Source of the DNA: JBDTGE01 sp050742975
GTDB lineage: Bacteria; Actinomycetota; Actinomycetes; Mycobacteriales; Jatrophihabitantaceae
DNA length: 19,490 nt
Direction of reading: 5' to 3'
Assembly (NCBI GenBank): GCA_050742975.1
Contig: JBOGDQ010000065.1
Coordinates: forward strand, 1-19,490
The notes under the pieces are model-generated. The model did no database searches, was not told the origin of the DNA, and worked only from the letters and a program-made list of their open reading frames with translations. Within the stretch, counting starts at the first letter, position 1. Every line of letters starts with the position of its first letter. Shown here in pieces: positions 1 to 7,287 of the stretch. A program made the translations under genes and the position numbers.

Positions 1-260
1 CGCCCGCGCGGCTTGCCGGATGAGGTCAACCGAGACGGTGAACTGTCCCCGTCGAGCAGGAACGGCAGCAGCAGCTCGAGGGCCATGGACTTCCCCGACC
101 CGTTCGGCCCGCGCAGCAGCAGTCGGCCGTTGTGGAAGGTGAAGGTCTCGTCCCAGTAGCGCCACAGTGCGATCAGCCCGGCCCGGTTCGGGCGCCAGCG
201 ATCGGCCGGCGACCCTCCGGACGGCAGGGACACGACCTCGCTCAGGTGTGGTGCACTCAT
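1..260 (-). CDS. jetC: JetC, SMC-like ATPase of type II Wadjet (5' part, runs off left edge)
   Basis: Only the first 86 codons are present; the rest lies beyond position 1. The translation from ATG at 260 carries RWRPNRAGLIALWRYWDE (residues 21-38), then GRLLLRGPNGSGKS with the Walker A P-loop GPNGSGKS at residues 51-58, then ALELLLPFLLDGD. This order is typical of the N-terminal head of the TIGR02680 family, MukB/SbcC-like SMC ATPases of about 1,350 residues. In type II Wadjet this subunit forms the ATP-driven, DNA-extruding motor that recognises closed circular plasmids. The start is supported by homology, since these proteins begin a short distance before the RWRP motif, but its own ribosome site is weak (AAGG about 7 nt upstream). 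Translation may be coupled to the preceding 22-codon frame. The family call is firm; the exact start is less so. Confidence 0.9.
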   Translation of the reverse strand, partial: MSAPHLSEVVSLPSGGSPADRWRPNRAGLIALWRYWDETFTFHNGRLLLRGPNGSGKSMALELLLPFLLDGDSSPSRLTSSGKPRG

Positions 261-325
261 TGGCCGACCTTGCGTTGGTCGGCCCGGTCCGCGAAGCGGG
301 GGTGAGTGTTTACTCCGGTGCTCAT
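257..325 (-). CDS. 22-codon mini-ORF bridging jetB and jetC (possible leader or displaced jetC start)
   Basis: ATG at 325-323 overlaps the jetB stop TGA (324-322). It has a strong Shine-Dalgarno, GAGGAG on the minus strand (plus-strand 331-336), 5 nt upstream. The frame encodes MSTGVNTHPRFADRADQRKV plus two residues (GQ) and ends in a TGA that overlaps the jetC ATG at 260. It resembles no family I know. It could be a coupling leader that hands ribosomes to jetC. It could also be the original jetC N-terminus, cut off by a frameshift near 257-262. A translated product is possible but unproven. Confidence 0.3.
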   Translation of the reverse strand: MSTGVNTHPRFADRADQRKVGQ

Positions 326-1560
326 GCTTGCTCCTCGAACAGCGTGGGTTCGCCCGCGACGACGGGGTCGGTGATCCGGTAACGGGCGAGTGCAGGTAGC
401 GCGACCACGGCGCCATCCGGTTCGCGGCGGGCCAGGCCGAACCTGGTGAGCAAGTCGACGGCCTCGGCGGTCAGCCGGTCCGGGCCGTCGCCCTCGCGCC
501 GCCCGCGCGCCCAGCTCGGGAAGCGCGCCATGATCGCCGCCACTTCCCGGCGCAGCTGGTCGGGCTCGAGTCGCTCCAGTCGTCGACGCCCGTCGAGCCC
601 GCTCGGGACCAGCCGATCGGCGAGCAGCAGCGCGAGCTGATACCCGTTGCCCTGCGGGGCGGGGAACCGGGCGTCGGTTGCGATGGCTTCCGGGTCGACC
701 GCGAGCAGGCCCTCCGCCCGCTCCTCCAGTTCGAAGCCCGCCTCGGCCACCCGCTCGCGCAGCCAGCGACGACCGCTGAGGCTGGCGAGGTAGTCACGCT
801 CGACCGGCGAGAGGTCTTCCAGGTAGACGGCAGGGTCGTCGAGCAGCCGTCGGCCCAGGCGATGGCGCGCCCACCGGTTGCGTGCCTCGTCCGCCGCCTC
901 CGCTGGCTGTTCGGTGATCGCGTCCCCGTAGCGCGGCTCGGCCGACAGCCGCTCGATCGCGCTCTCGACCTCGACGCCGTCGGGCAGGGCGCTGGGCGCA
1001 ACCGCACTCACCAGCAACCGGTGCAGCCGCGCGGTATCGGCTGCGAGGATCGCGTTGGCCTGCTCGCTGTCGACGAAGGCGTCGACCTCGCCGGCCGTCA
1101 CCCGGACCATGCCCCAGGACGCCAGGACCCGCAGCACGTCGACGAAGGCACTGCGCTCGCCGTACCGGCTGGTGTCCAGGCCCGAGTCGGCGGTGACCGC
1201 GGTCGCGAGCAGACCTACTGTCGTCACGGGGTGGCGGACCAGCTCAGCGCAGACCAGGCAGAGCAGTTGATAGCGGCGCCGGTCGAACGGGGGCGCGTCG
1301 CCGCGCGTGCGCCGCAGCGGCCGGCTGGTGTCGATCAGGACCGCACGCTTGGCCAGCCGAGCGAAACCCGCGGCCGCATCGACCGTGACGCTCCAGCCAC
1401 AGGTTTGCTCGAAGTACTCGGTCAGCCATTGACCGTGCCGGACGACCAGCCGGAACGCCTCGCGATCAGTCTCGGCGTCCAGCAGCGGCGTCGCGAGCAG
1501 TCCGCGGACGGCGCTGGAACGCTCCGCGGCCAGGTGTTCGTCGAGCGCTGTGCTAGCCAC
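322..1560 (-). CDS. jetB: JetB, DUF2398/TIGR02678 subunit of type II Wadjet
   Basis: The 412-residue protein matches the TIGR02678/DUF2398 family in length and pattern. An N-terminal stretch reads EAFRLVVRHGQWLTEYF, followed by GWSVTVDAAAGFARLAKR, and later DRRRYQLLCLVCAELV. In Wadjet it is the KITE-like (MukE-type) winged-helix subunit that joins the JetA kleisin to the JetC motor. I chose the GTG at 1560 rather than the upstream codon at 1608 because AGGAGGT lies 5 nt before it and it overlaps the jetA stop (TAG, 1555-1553) by 8 nt, as expected in a coupled operon. Its own stop overlaps the start of the next small frame (ATGA). The gene is intact and shows no odd features. Family assignment is by recognised sequence pattern, not a search. 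Confidence 0.88.
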   Translation of the reverse strand: MASTALDEHLAAERSSAVRGLLATPLLDAETDREAFRLVVRHGQWLTEYFEQTCGWSVTVDAAAGFARLAKRAVLIDTSRPLRRTRGDAPPFDRRRYQLLCLVCAELVRHPVTTVGLLATAVTADSGLDTSRYGERSAFVDVLRVLASWGMVRVTAGEVDAFVDSEQANAILAADTARLHRLLVSAVAPSALPDGVEVESAIERLSAEPRYGDAITEQPAEAADEARNRWARHRLGRRLLDDPAVYLEDLSPVERDYLASLSGRRWLRERVAEAGFELEERAEGLLAVDPEAIATDARFPAPQGNGYQLALLLADRLVPSGLDGRRRLERLEPDQLRREVAAIMARFPSWARGRREGDGPDRLTAEAVDLLTRFGLARREPDGAVVALPALARYRITDPVVAGEPTLFEEQA

Positions 1561-3106
1561 CGGACACCTCCTGTCGCAGTTGCACCGCATCAACGATCGT
1601 GATCGCAACAGTCAGATCGGGGCCGTGCAACGTACCCGTCCGGGTGGTGATCGCGGCAGTCCGCCCGTCCCGCCGGTCGTGCATCAGGACCTCGACCCGC
1701 CCGTCCACCGAGAGTGCGCGACGGGTGCCGTCGGCGGCGATCGGCGCATCGAGCCCCACTGCCAGCAGGCCCAACAGCTCGGCGAACGCATCGAGCGGCA
1801 GTTCGCCGAACTGAGACAACCGCACGCTGCCATCGGTGACCAGTGCGGAGCGGAGTGTGTCGTGTGCGGCGAGTGCTTCGGCCTGCGCACGTTGGCGCAG
1901 GGCACGTACGAGCGCAGGGTCGGACACCGGCCGCACCTGCCCGCGGTTGGCCAGCGTGCCCGTCGTACGCAGCGCGGGCGCGACCTCGACCGGCTCGCCG
2001 GCGAGCCAGGAGACATTCGGCGCGCGCGCCTCGCCGTCCACGGAAGGCACATGGGCGTGGCGCGACGGCCACAGCCCCATCGTCGCAGCGAAGAGTCGAT
2101 GCGCCTCCTGCTCTCCCGGAGCCGCCGCGAACAGGCGCGCCAGCGCTCGGAAGTCCTGCGCGATCGACGCGGAGCGCCGGCGGCTGTCCCAGCGCCGTTC
2201 GAGGACCCGGAGCAGCTCGATGATGGCAGTCCGGGCAATGTCGACCAGCCCGCCCACCAATGGCGAGCAAGCATCCGTCGGAGCGAACCAGGCCCGCAGT
2301 GCCCGCCACCGACGCTCCCGCTCGGCAAGCCAGGCCGGTCCCGGATCACCGTCAGCAACCGGCGCGAGGTTGGCTCCGGTCAGCGCACGGTCGAACACGG
2401 TGGCCACGCCGAGAGACTCGAGCTGGTGAACGGCGGTCACCAGCCGGCGCTGCGGACGCTCGACGCCCTCGACGTACTCCTCGAGGTAGTTGACGGTGCG
2501 GCGCTTCACGTCGGCGAAGACCGCATCGTCGGTGCCGTCCTCGCGCAGCAGTCGCTGCAGATGGCCGTTGAACTGGCGCACGCTGGTCACCAGTGAGGAC
2601 AGATTCCGCTCGACCTGGGAAAGCTGCACGTGGATCCGTGCGTCGGTGGCCGATGAACGTGGCGCTCGCATGAGTTGGCCCAGTTCGGCGAGGCCGTCAC
2701 CGATCGCGTCCAGGACCGCCGTCTGCAGTCCGACCGCCGTGCGCAACGACTCCAGCGCGTGTAGCAGTCCGGAGATCGCAGCCTCGCCCCGGGCCGTCAG
2801 CGACCACTGCAGATTCTTGCGTTCGAACTCCTCGGGCGTGCTGTACCGGGCCGAGTGGTCCTGGGTGGCCTCCAGCAGACCCCACCCGGTCAGCGCCGTG
2901 AGCGTCGCCTGCAGCGCATCGTCGCCGAGCGGCTCGTCCCAACCGAGCTGGACGACAGCCGACCGCACCACGTCCAGATTGAGCGCCGGGGCAAGGACCG
3001 CCGCCTCGTCGAATGCGGCCATCACGGCGACGTGCAGCTCGCGCAGATCCGTCGTGCTGAATCTGAACAGGTCGGCATCGACGCTGCGCCACGGTCGCTT
3101 GGTCAC
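1553..3106 (-). CDS. jetA: JetA, DUF2397/TIGR02677 subunit of type II Wadjet
   Basis: A protein of about 517 residues of the TIGR02677/DUF2397 family, the kleisin-like (MukF-type) subunit of type II Wadjet. It starts with a winged-helix-like region (RSVDADLFRFSTTDLRELH near the N-terminus, then a segment around GWGLLEATQD). A long helical middle contains conserved-looking stretches such as RTVNYLEEYVEGVERP and AWFAPTD, and the C-terminal part is more variable. It is first in the minus-strand operon jetA-jetB-jetC and overlaps jetB by 8 nt. The start is uncertain. GTG 3106 gives the usual short N-terminus, while TTG 3136 would add ten residues; neither has a good Shine-Dalgarno. A TACAGT hexamer ending 8 nt upstream of GTG 3106 could be a -10 box of a leaderless transcript. 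The family call is confident, the start is moderate. Confidence 0.87.
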   Translation of the reverse strand: MTKRPWRSVDADLFRFSTTDLRELHVAVMAAFDEAAVLAPALNLDVVRSAVVQLGWDEPLGDDALQATLTALTGWGLLEATQDHSARYSTPEEFERKNLQWSLTARGEAAISGLLHALESLRTAVGLQTAVLDAIGDGLAELGQLMRAPRSSATDARIHVQLSQVERNLSSLVTSVRQFNGHLQRLLREDGTDDAVFADVKRRTVNYLEEYVEGVERPQRRLVTAVHQLESLGVATVFDRALTGANLAPVADGDPGPAWLAERERRWRALRAWFAPTDACSPLVGGLVDIARTAIIELLRVLERRWDSRRRSASIAQDFRALARLFAAAPGEQEAHRLFAATMGLWPSRHAHVPSVDGEARAPNVSWLAGEPVEVAPALRTTGTLANRGQVRPVSDPALVRALRQRAQAEALAAHDTLRSALVTDGSVRLSQFGELPLDAFAELLGLLAVGLDAPIAADGTRRALSVDGRVEVLMHDRRDGRTAAITTRTGTLHGPDLTVAITIVDAVQLRQEVSGG

Positions 3107-3250
3107 GGCACCGACTGTAGAAGAGCCTTCCGACAAGATGAGCGGCGCGCCGCCGATCCGCGCAGCTCGTCCTCGACGCGATCACCGCCCCGCCCGCTGA
3201 ACCCACCACCAGCACCCAGCAGCCGCGCGCAAAAAGCTGCGGCCACGGCT

Positions 3251-3265
3251 CCTGCGCGCCGCAGG
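3251..3265 (-). terminator. Possible hairpin terminator downstream of the PucR gene
   Basis: A perfect 6-bp inverted repeat, CCTGCG-CGC-CGCAGG, with a three-base loop lies 62-76 nt beyond the PucR stop and before jetA. There is no T tract on either strand, so it would be an atypical actinobacterial-type terminator. The remaining sequence between 3107 and 3326 holds no gene that I can support. Confidence 0.25.
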
Positions 3266-3293
3266 ATAGGCACGGGATGACGGACGCAAATCC

Positions 3294-3319
3294 GGCCAGC
3301 TGTACCAGATGGCCAGCTG
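3294..3319. repeat. Direct repeat pair GGCCAGCTG, 17-bp period
   Basis: The nonamer GGCCAGCTG occurs at 3294-3302 and again at 3311-3319, just downstream of the PucR stop. Each copy contains the palindrome CAGCTG, so the pair can also form a 6-bp stem across the interval. No function can be assigned. It could contribute to PucR transcript ending or be chance. Confidence 0.3.
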
Positions 3320-3326
3320 CCCGCGC

Positions 3327-4949
3327 TCAGTCGCGCACGGGCGGTGGGTCGGGCTTGACGAGTTGATCGGATCTGAGCTGCAGCCACAGGCACAGGCGGG
3401 TATCGGGGTCCTCAAGGTCGATCGGTATGGCGCCCGAGAGTCGGCGGAGCCGGTAGCGAAGCGTGTTGGGATGGATGTGCAGCCGGTCGGCGGCGCGTCG
3501 GATGTCGAAGTACGCGTCGAACCAGGCATGCAGGGTCTGCACCAGCTCGTCTGCCCGTCGAGGGTCGGACTCGATCAGCTCGTCCAGGGCAGCTAGTCGA
3601 AGCTGGCGGTGGCGGGCGAGTTCGTCGCTGACGTGCATCAGCAGGACTCGAGATCTCAGTTCGTGCATCCGCGCGATGCGCACCGGCGAGCCGGCCGCGG
3701 TCAGGACGCGGAGCAGGTCGTCGGCGTCGGTGCGCATCGCGGCAAGATCCGGGACCGGAGTGTCGTCGACGCCGATTCCGATACACAGCGGGCCGGTGCT
3801 GCCGCGGTCCAGCGCGCCGAGCAGGGACGCCGCAAGTCGCGCTGCCGCGTCCCCGGCGCGGGTCCCCGCGATGAGCACGTAGACGGCGCGGTGGACGGCA
3901 GTGACGATCGCGTCGGGCCGCAGCGCCGCACACTGGCTGCGGACCTGCTGAGCGACGTCGGGGATCAGCGGCGGCCCGGTGGGCGGGAACGGCTGGGACG
4001 GGCCGAGCGCGAGCAGGGCCTGGGCTTGCCCGACCGCGAGGCCGAGCCGGTGCGTCGCTGCCTGGGAGCCGACTGCACCCTCGAGCAGCGCGCGCAGCAG
4101 TTCGCCGCGCAGATGTTGGTCGAGCTCGCCGGCGCTGCGTGCCCGGAGCATGTGCAGTGCCGCCAGTTGCGCGCCTTCGGCCAACGCGCGGTCGCCCTCA
4201 GCGGTCAGGCCCTCATCGCCCTCGATCACCCACAGGGTGCCGAGCGGGAGGGTGCCCGCTCGGATGCCGATCGCCGCACGTGCCAGCTCGTCGCCCTCGG
4301 TCGGGAAGCGAACGATCCCCGGAGCGTTGAGAACGGAGCGGTACATGTCGGCGTTGACCGGCAGGTCCGGTACCCGACGGTCGAGGATGCCCTGGCTGCG
4401 CAGCGGATCGATGCGCTGTCCTGGCACGCTCGAGTACGCGAGCACGTGCTGGCCCAGGTCCTCGATCGCGACCGAACCACCGATCGTGCCTGCCACCGCA
4501 TCGGCGATCGCGAACAGCTCGTCGCCCACCCCCGCAGCCGGGGTGTCGCTCGTGCCGACGAACGGACCGAGCGCGGCGTCCAGCAGTGCGCCCAGCTCGC
4601 GCCAGGACAGCTCGTCGTTGATCGTCAGCACCGCCAGGCTCAGGTCCGCTGCGGCGCGCAGCATTTCGGTCAGGTCGCGCCTACGCGCCTTGATGATCAC
4701 TCCGGCGAAGCTGCGGGCGGCCGCGCGGCGCAGTGAGGTCATGACCAACTCGGGGTCGGCGGCGGCGCCGACGAGCAGCAATAGCGCGCCAGGGAGGTCG
4801 GGCAGCGGATCGCCGAGGTCCTCGATGACGGCGCCGCGGACGGTGACCGGGTCGTCGGTCGGCGCGGTGAGTACCTCGAGCGTGACCGGCCGAACCCGCT
4901 CGACCAGCGTCGACAGCGCGCAGCCTGTTGGCGTAGCGGCCACAGTCAT
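3327..4949 (-). CDS. PucR/CdaR-type transcriptional regulator
   Basis: A 540-residue protein with the three-part layout of the PucR family. The N-terminal PucR-type sensory region covers about residues 1-130 (LVERVRPVTLEVL, then GALLLLVG and FAGVIIK). A central GGDEF-like CdaR region holds GPLCIGIGVDDT. The C-terminal PucR-type helix-turn-helix, near residues 483-505, reads ADRLHIHPNTLRYRLRRL and is followed by LEDPDTRLCLWLQL. Such regulators usually activate nearby catabolic genes in response to a nitrogenous metabolite. The ATG at 4949 was chosen over 5015 because the upstream 22 residues do not look conserved. A TACGCT hexamer ends 6 nt before this ATG, so a leaderless message is possible. 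The gene is divergent from the decarboxylase/amino-acid importer operon (93-bp gap), which is its most likely target. The ligand is unknown. Confidence 0.9.
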   Translation of the reverse strand: MTVAATPTGCALSTLVERVRPVTLEVLTAPTDDPVTVRGAVIEDLGDPLPDLPGALLLLVGAAADPELVMTSLRRAAARSFAGVIIKARRRDLTEMLRAAADLSLAVLTINDELSWRELGALLDAALGPFVGTSDTPAAGVGDELFAIADAVAGTIGGSVAIEDLGQHVLAYSSVPGQRIDPLRSQGILDRRVPDLPVNADMYRSVLNAPGIVRFPTEGDELARAAIGIRAGTLPLGTLWVIEGDEGLTAEGDRALAEGAQLAALHMLRARSAGELDQHLRGELLRALLEGAVGSQAATHRLGLAVGQAQALLALGPSQPFPPTGPPLIPDVAQQVRSQCAALRPDAIVTAVHRAVYVLIAGTRAGDAAARLAASLLGALDRGSTGPLCIGIGVDDTPVPDLAAMRTDADDLLRVLTAAGSPVRIARMHELRSRVLLMHVSDELARHRQLRLAALDELIESDPRRADELVQTLHAWFDAYFDIRRAADRLHIHPNTLRYRLRRLSGAIPIDLEDPDTRLCLWLQLRSDQLVKPDPPPVRD

Positions 4950-4962
4950 TCGCGAAGCGTAG

Positions 4963-4972
4963 GCCGATCGGC
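4963..4972. promoter_or_regulatory. Palindrome in the PucR/decarboxylase divergent region, candidate operator
   Basis: GCCGATCGGC is a perfect 10-bp palindrome in the 93-bp gap between the PucR start (4949) and the decarboxylase start (5043). It partly overlaps the segment that would carry the PucR promoter. Its position fits an operator for PucR, but a short GC-rich palindrome with a GATC core is easily found by chance. No convincing -35/-10 pair was seen for the plus-strand operon. Confidence 0.25.
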
Positions 4973-5042
4973 TAATCCATTGCGCGGCCGGGGCACTCAG
5001 GCTGGTCCACGTCAATAACGGCGCACAAATTCAGAGGTGGCG

Positions 5043-6329
5043 ATGACCGCGCAACCGGCAAGCCGCGAGACAGGCGAGACCGCTCTGGTCGGGCTCTTCC
5101 CGGACGGTTCTTACGTCGACGGCGCCGGCGAGCTGACCGTGGCGGGGCTGTCGTTGATGGAGCTTGCCGACACGTACGGCACGCCCGCGTACGTGGTCGA
5201 CGAGGACGCGATGGTGGGCCAGGCGTTGCGGGCGCGGACCGCACTGGCTGCTCGCTGGCCGCGCTCGAAGGTGCTCTTCGCCTCCAAGGCGTTCCCGTGC
5301 ACGGCGGCCTACCGGGCGATGGCCGGTGCCGGTGTGGGCATGGACGTCGCCGGTGGTGGCGAGCTGGCGGCCGCGCTGGCGGCCGGCGCCGATCCGGCCG
5401 AGATGGTGCTGCACGGCAATGCCAAGACGCTCGAGGAGCTGCATCAGGCCGTCGACGCCGGCGTCGGAACGATCGTGATCGACAATCTCGACGACATCGA
5501 CCGGCTGGAGCGGATCGTCCAGCACGAGCAGCGGGTCCTGGTCCGGCTGGTCCCCGGCGTGCGGGCGGACACGCACGAGGCCATGTCGACCGGGCAGGCC
5601 GGCTCCAAGTTCGGCCTGTCCGGCCCGGCCGCGCAACGGGCGATCGGCCGGCTGCGCAACAGCGCCCGCCTGGAGCTGGCCGGCGTGCACATGCACATCG
5701 GGAGCCAGATCCGTGAGACCCGGCCGTTCACCGAGGCCGTGCGGGCGCTCGCCGGGTTCGGCGAGTTCGACGTGTACGACCTCGGTGGCGGGTTGGGTGT
5801 GCGGTACACCTACGCCGACGACCCGCCCAGCGTCGAGCAGTGGGTGAGCGCCCTGGCCGACGCAGCGCAGCAGCACCTGCCGGCGACCGCGCAGCTGATG
5901 ATCGAGCCGGGCCGCAGCCTGGTCGCCCGGGCGGGAATCACGCTGTACCGGGTCATCTCCATCAAGGCCGGCTCGCCGACGTTCGTCGCGGTCGACGGCG
6001 GGATGGGCGACAACATGGAGATCGCGCTGTACGGGCAGCGGTTCGAGGCGACCATCGCGAACCGCGTCGGCGGCGGCGCCCCGGTCGATCTCGTCGGTCG
6101 CCACTGCGAGTCCGGCGACCGGATCAGCACCGGCGTCGCCCTGCGCGATCCGGTGGTGGGCGACGTGATCGCCGTGCCCACCACCGGCGCGTACTGCTAC
6201 ACGCTCGCCAACAACTACAACGGCGCCCGCCGCCCCCCGGTCGTGTTCTGCCGCGACGGGTCGGCCCGGCTGGTCGTGCGCCGCGAAACCTACGACGACC
6301 TGCTCCTGCGCGACCAACCGCACAGGTAG
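5043..6329 (+). CDS. Fold-III PLP amino-acid decarboxylase, diaminopimelate-decarboxylase-like, altered substrate site
   Basis: A 428-residue LysA-type enzyme (alanine-racemase fold). The PLP lysine is K82 in FASKAF. HMHIGSQ, the glycine loop DLGGGLGVRY and EPGRSLVA follow in the usual order. The partner-subunit cysteine is C355 in HCESGD, and the C-terminal motif is GAYCYTLANNYN. True DAP decarboxylases carry DNPRPALYG, where the Arg grips the distal carboxylate of meso-DAP. Here the motif reads DNMEIALYG, with Glu326 in the Arg place. I infer a substrate without that carboxylate, perhaps a basic amino acid such as D- or L-lysine or ornithine. The start ATG 5043 follows GAGGTGG and is preferred over GTG 5037. 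The gene leads an operon with an amino-acid ABC importer, unlike housekeeping lysA, which usually sits beside argS, hom and thr genes. The family is sure; the substrate is not. Confidence 0.88.
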   Translation: MTAQPASRETGETALVGLFPDGSYVDGAGELTVAGLSLMELADTYGTPAYVVDEDAMVGQALRARTALAARWPRSKVLFASKAFPCTAAYRAMAGAGVGMDVAGGGELAAALAAGADPAEMVLHGNAKTLEELHQAVDAGVGTIVIDNLDDIDRLERIVQHEQRVLVRLVPGVRADTHEAMSTGQAGSKFGLSGPAAQRAIGRLRNSARLELAGVHMHIGSQIRETRPFTEAVRALAGFGEFDVYDLGGGLGVRYTYADDPPSVEQWVSALADAAQQHLPATAQLMIEPGRSLVARAGITLYRVISIKAGSPTFVAVDGGMGDNMEIALYGQRFEATIANRVGGGAPVDLVGRHCESGDRISTGVALRDPVVGDVIAVPTTGAYCYTLANNYNGARRPPVVFCRDGSARLVVRRETYDDLLLRDQPHR

Positions 6330-6347
6330 ACCCCCTTTGGAGGAGAC

Positions 6348-7274
6348 ATGAGTACCCGCAAGCGAGGGCGCATCACCATCGGCTGCACTGCCGCGGCCTG
6401 CGCCGTGGCCACAGCTCTGGCCGCGTGCAGCACACCCAGCACGGGCGGGACCACCAGCTCGCCTACGGGCACGGTCACCGTGCCTACGGCGCAGCCGAAC
6501 ACCTCCGCCGTCGCTGCCGTGCCGGCCGCGATCCGGGCCAAGGGCACGCTCACGGTCGGCACCTCGGCCGACTACGCCCCGATCGGGTTCGTCGCTGCCG
6601 ACGGCCGCACGATCATCGGGAGCGACGCCGACCTGGCAACCGCGATCGGACAGGAACTCGGCCTGAAGGTGAGGATGGTCAACGCCACCTTCGACGCGCT
6701 CATCCCCGGCCTGGCAGCGCATCGCTATGACCTGGTCATGGCCGGGATGAACGATCGTCGGGAGCGGGAGAAGACGGTTGACTTCGTCGACTACTTCTCC
6801 GCCGGAACCTCGTTCTTCGAGCGATCCACCGGTGGACCGGCAGTCCGTACCTTGGCCGACCTGTGCGGCCACAGCGTCGCCGTGGAGAGCGGCACCAGCG
6901 AGGAGACCGACGCGAATGCCCAGAACACCACGTGCCGCAAGACCGGCGAGGCCGGCCTGAAGGTCCTGGTGTTCCAGGACCAGAACGCGGCCAACCTCGC
7001 CCTGTCCAGTTCCCGCGCGGACGTCGGCATGGCCGACTCGCCGGTCGCGGGCTACATCGTCGCCCAGGGCAAGGGTCAGTTCAAGCTCGTCGGCCAGGCC
7101 TACGGAACGGTCCCGGACGGGATCGCCCTGCCCAAGGGCAGTCCGCTGGTACCCGCGATCCAGAAGGCGGTCAACGCGCTCATCGCAGACGGCACCTACA
7201 CAGCGATCCTCACCAAGTGGGGCACCAAGGCGGGCGCCGTTACTTCCGCGCAGGTAAACGGCGCGACGAGCTGA
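6348..7274 (+). CDS. Amino-acid ABC importer, substrate-binding lipoprotein (SBP_bac_3)
   Basis: A 308-residue extracellular solute-binding protein of family 3. The signal peptide has a basic start and a hydrophobic run, and ends in the lipobox LAAC with Cys27, so the mature protein should be lipid-anchored outside the membrane. A low-complexity Ser/Thr/Gly linker follows. The binding domain opens at GTLTVGTSADYAPIGF and includes the ligand-facing segment VMAGMNDRREREKTVDF. Its Arg in RER aligns with the carboxylate-binding Arg of this family, and GMADSP later supplies a likely amine-binding Asp. The ATG is preceded by GGAGGAG. It lies 18 bp after the decarboxylase and 13 bp before the permease, so it is clearly one operon. 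A polar or basic amino acid is the expected cargo, and the decarboxylase substrate is the obvious candidate, but this is inference. Confidence 0.93.
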   Translation: MSTRKRGRITIGCTAAACAVATALAACSTPSTGGTTSSPTGTVTVPTAQPNTSAVAAVPAAIRAKGTLTVGTSADYAPIGFVAADGRTIIGSDADLATAIGQELGLKVRMVNATFDALIPGLAAHRYDLVMAGMNDRREREKTVDFVDYFSAGTSFFERSTGGPAVRTLADLCGHSVAVESGTSEETDANAQNTTCRKTGEAGLKVLVFQDQNAANLALSSSRADVGMADSPVAGYIVAQGKGQFKLVGQAYGTVPDGIALPKGSPLVPAIQKAVNALIADGTYTAILTKWGTKAGAVTSAQVNGATS

Positions 7275-7287
7275 CGGGAGCCACGCG

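Noticed and set aside
1550..2596. 348-codon open frame on the plus strand opposite jetA
   Set aside because: jetA on the other strand matches a known family and fits the operon. The plus-strand frame looks like a high-GC shadow.
5043..6329. Housekeeping lysA for lysine biosynthesis
   Set aside because: The gene neighbourhood is transport and catabolism, and the meso-DAP-binding Arg motif is changed. A biosynthetic role cannot be fully excluded without the rest of the genome.
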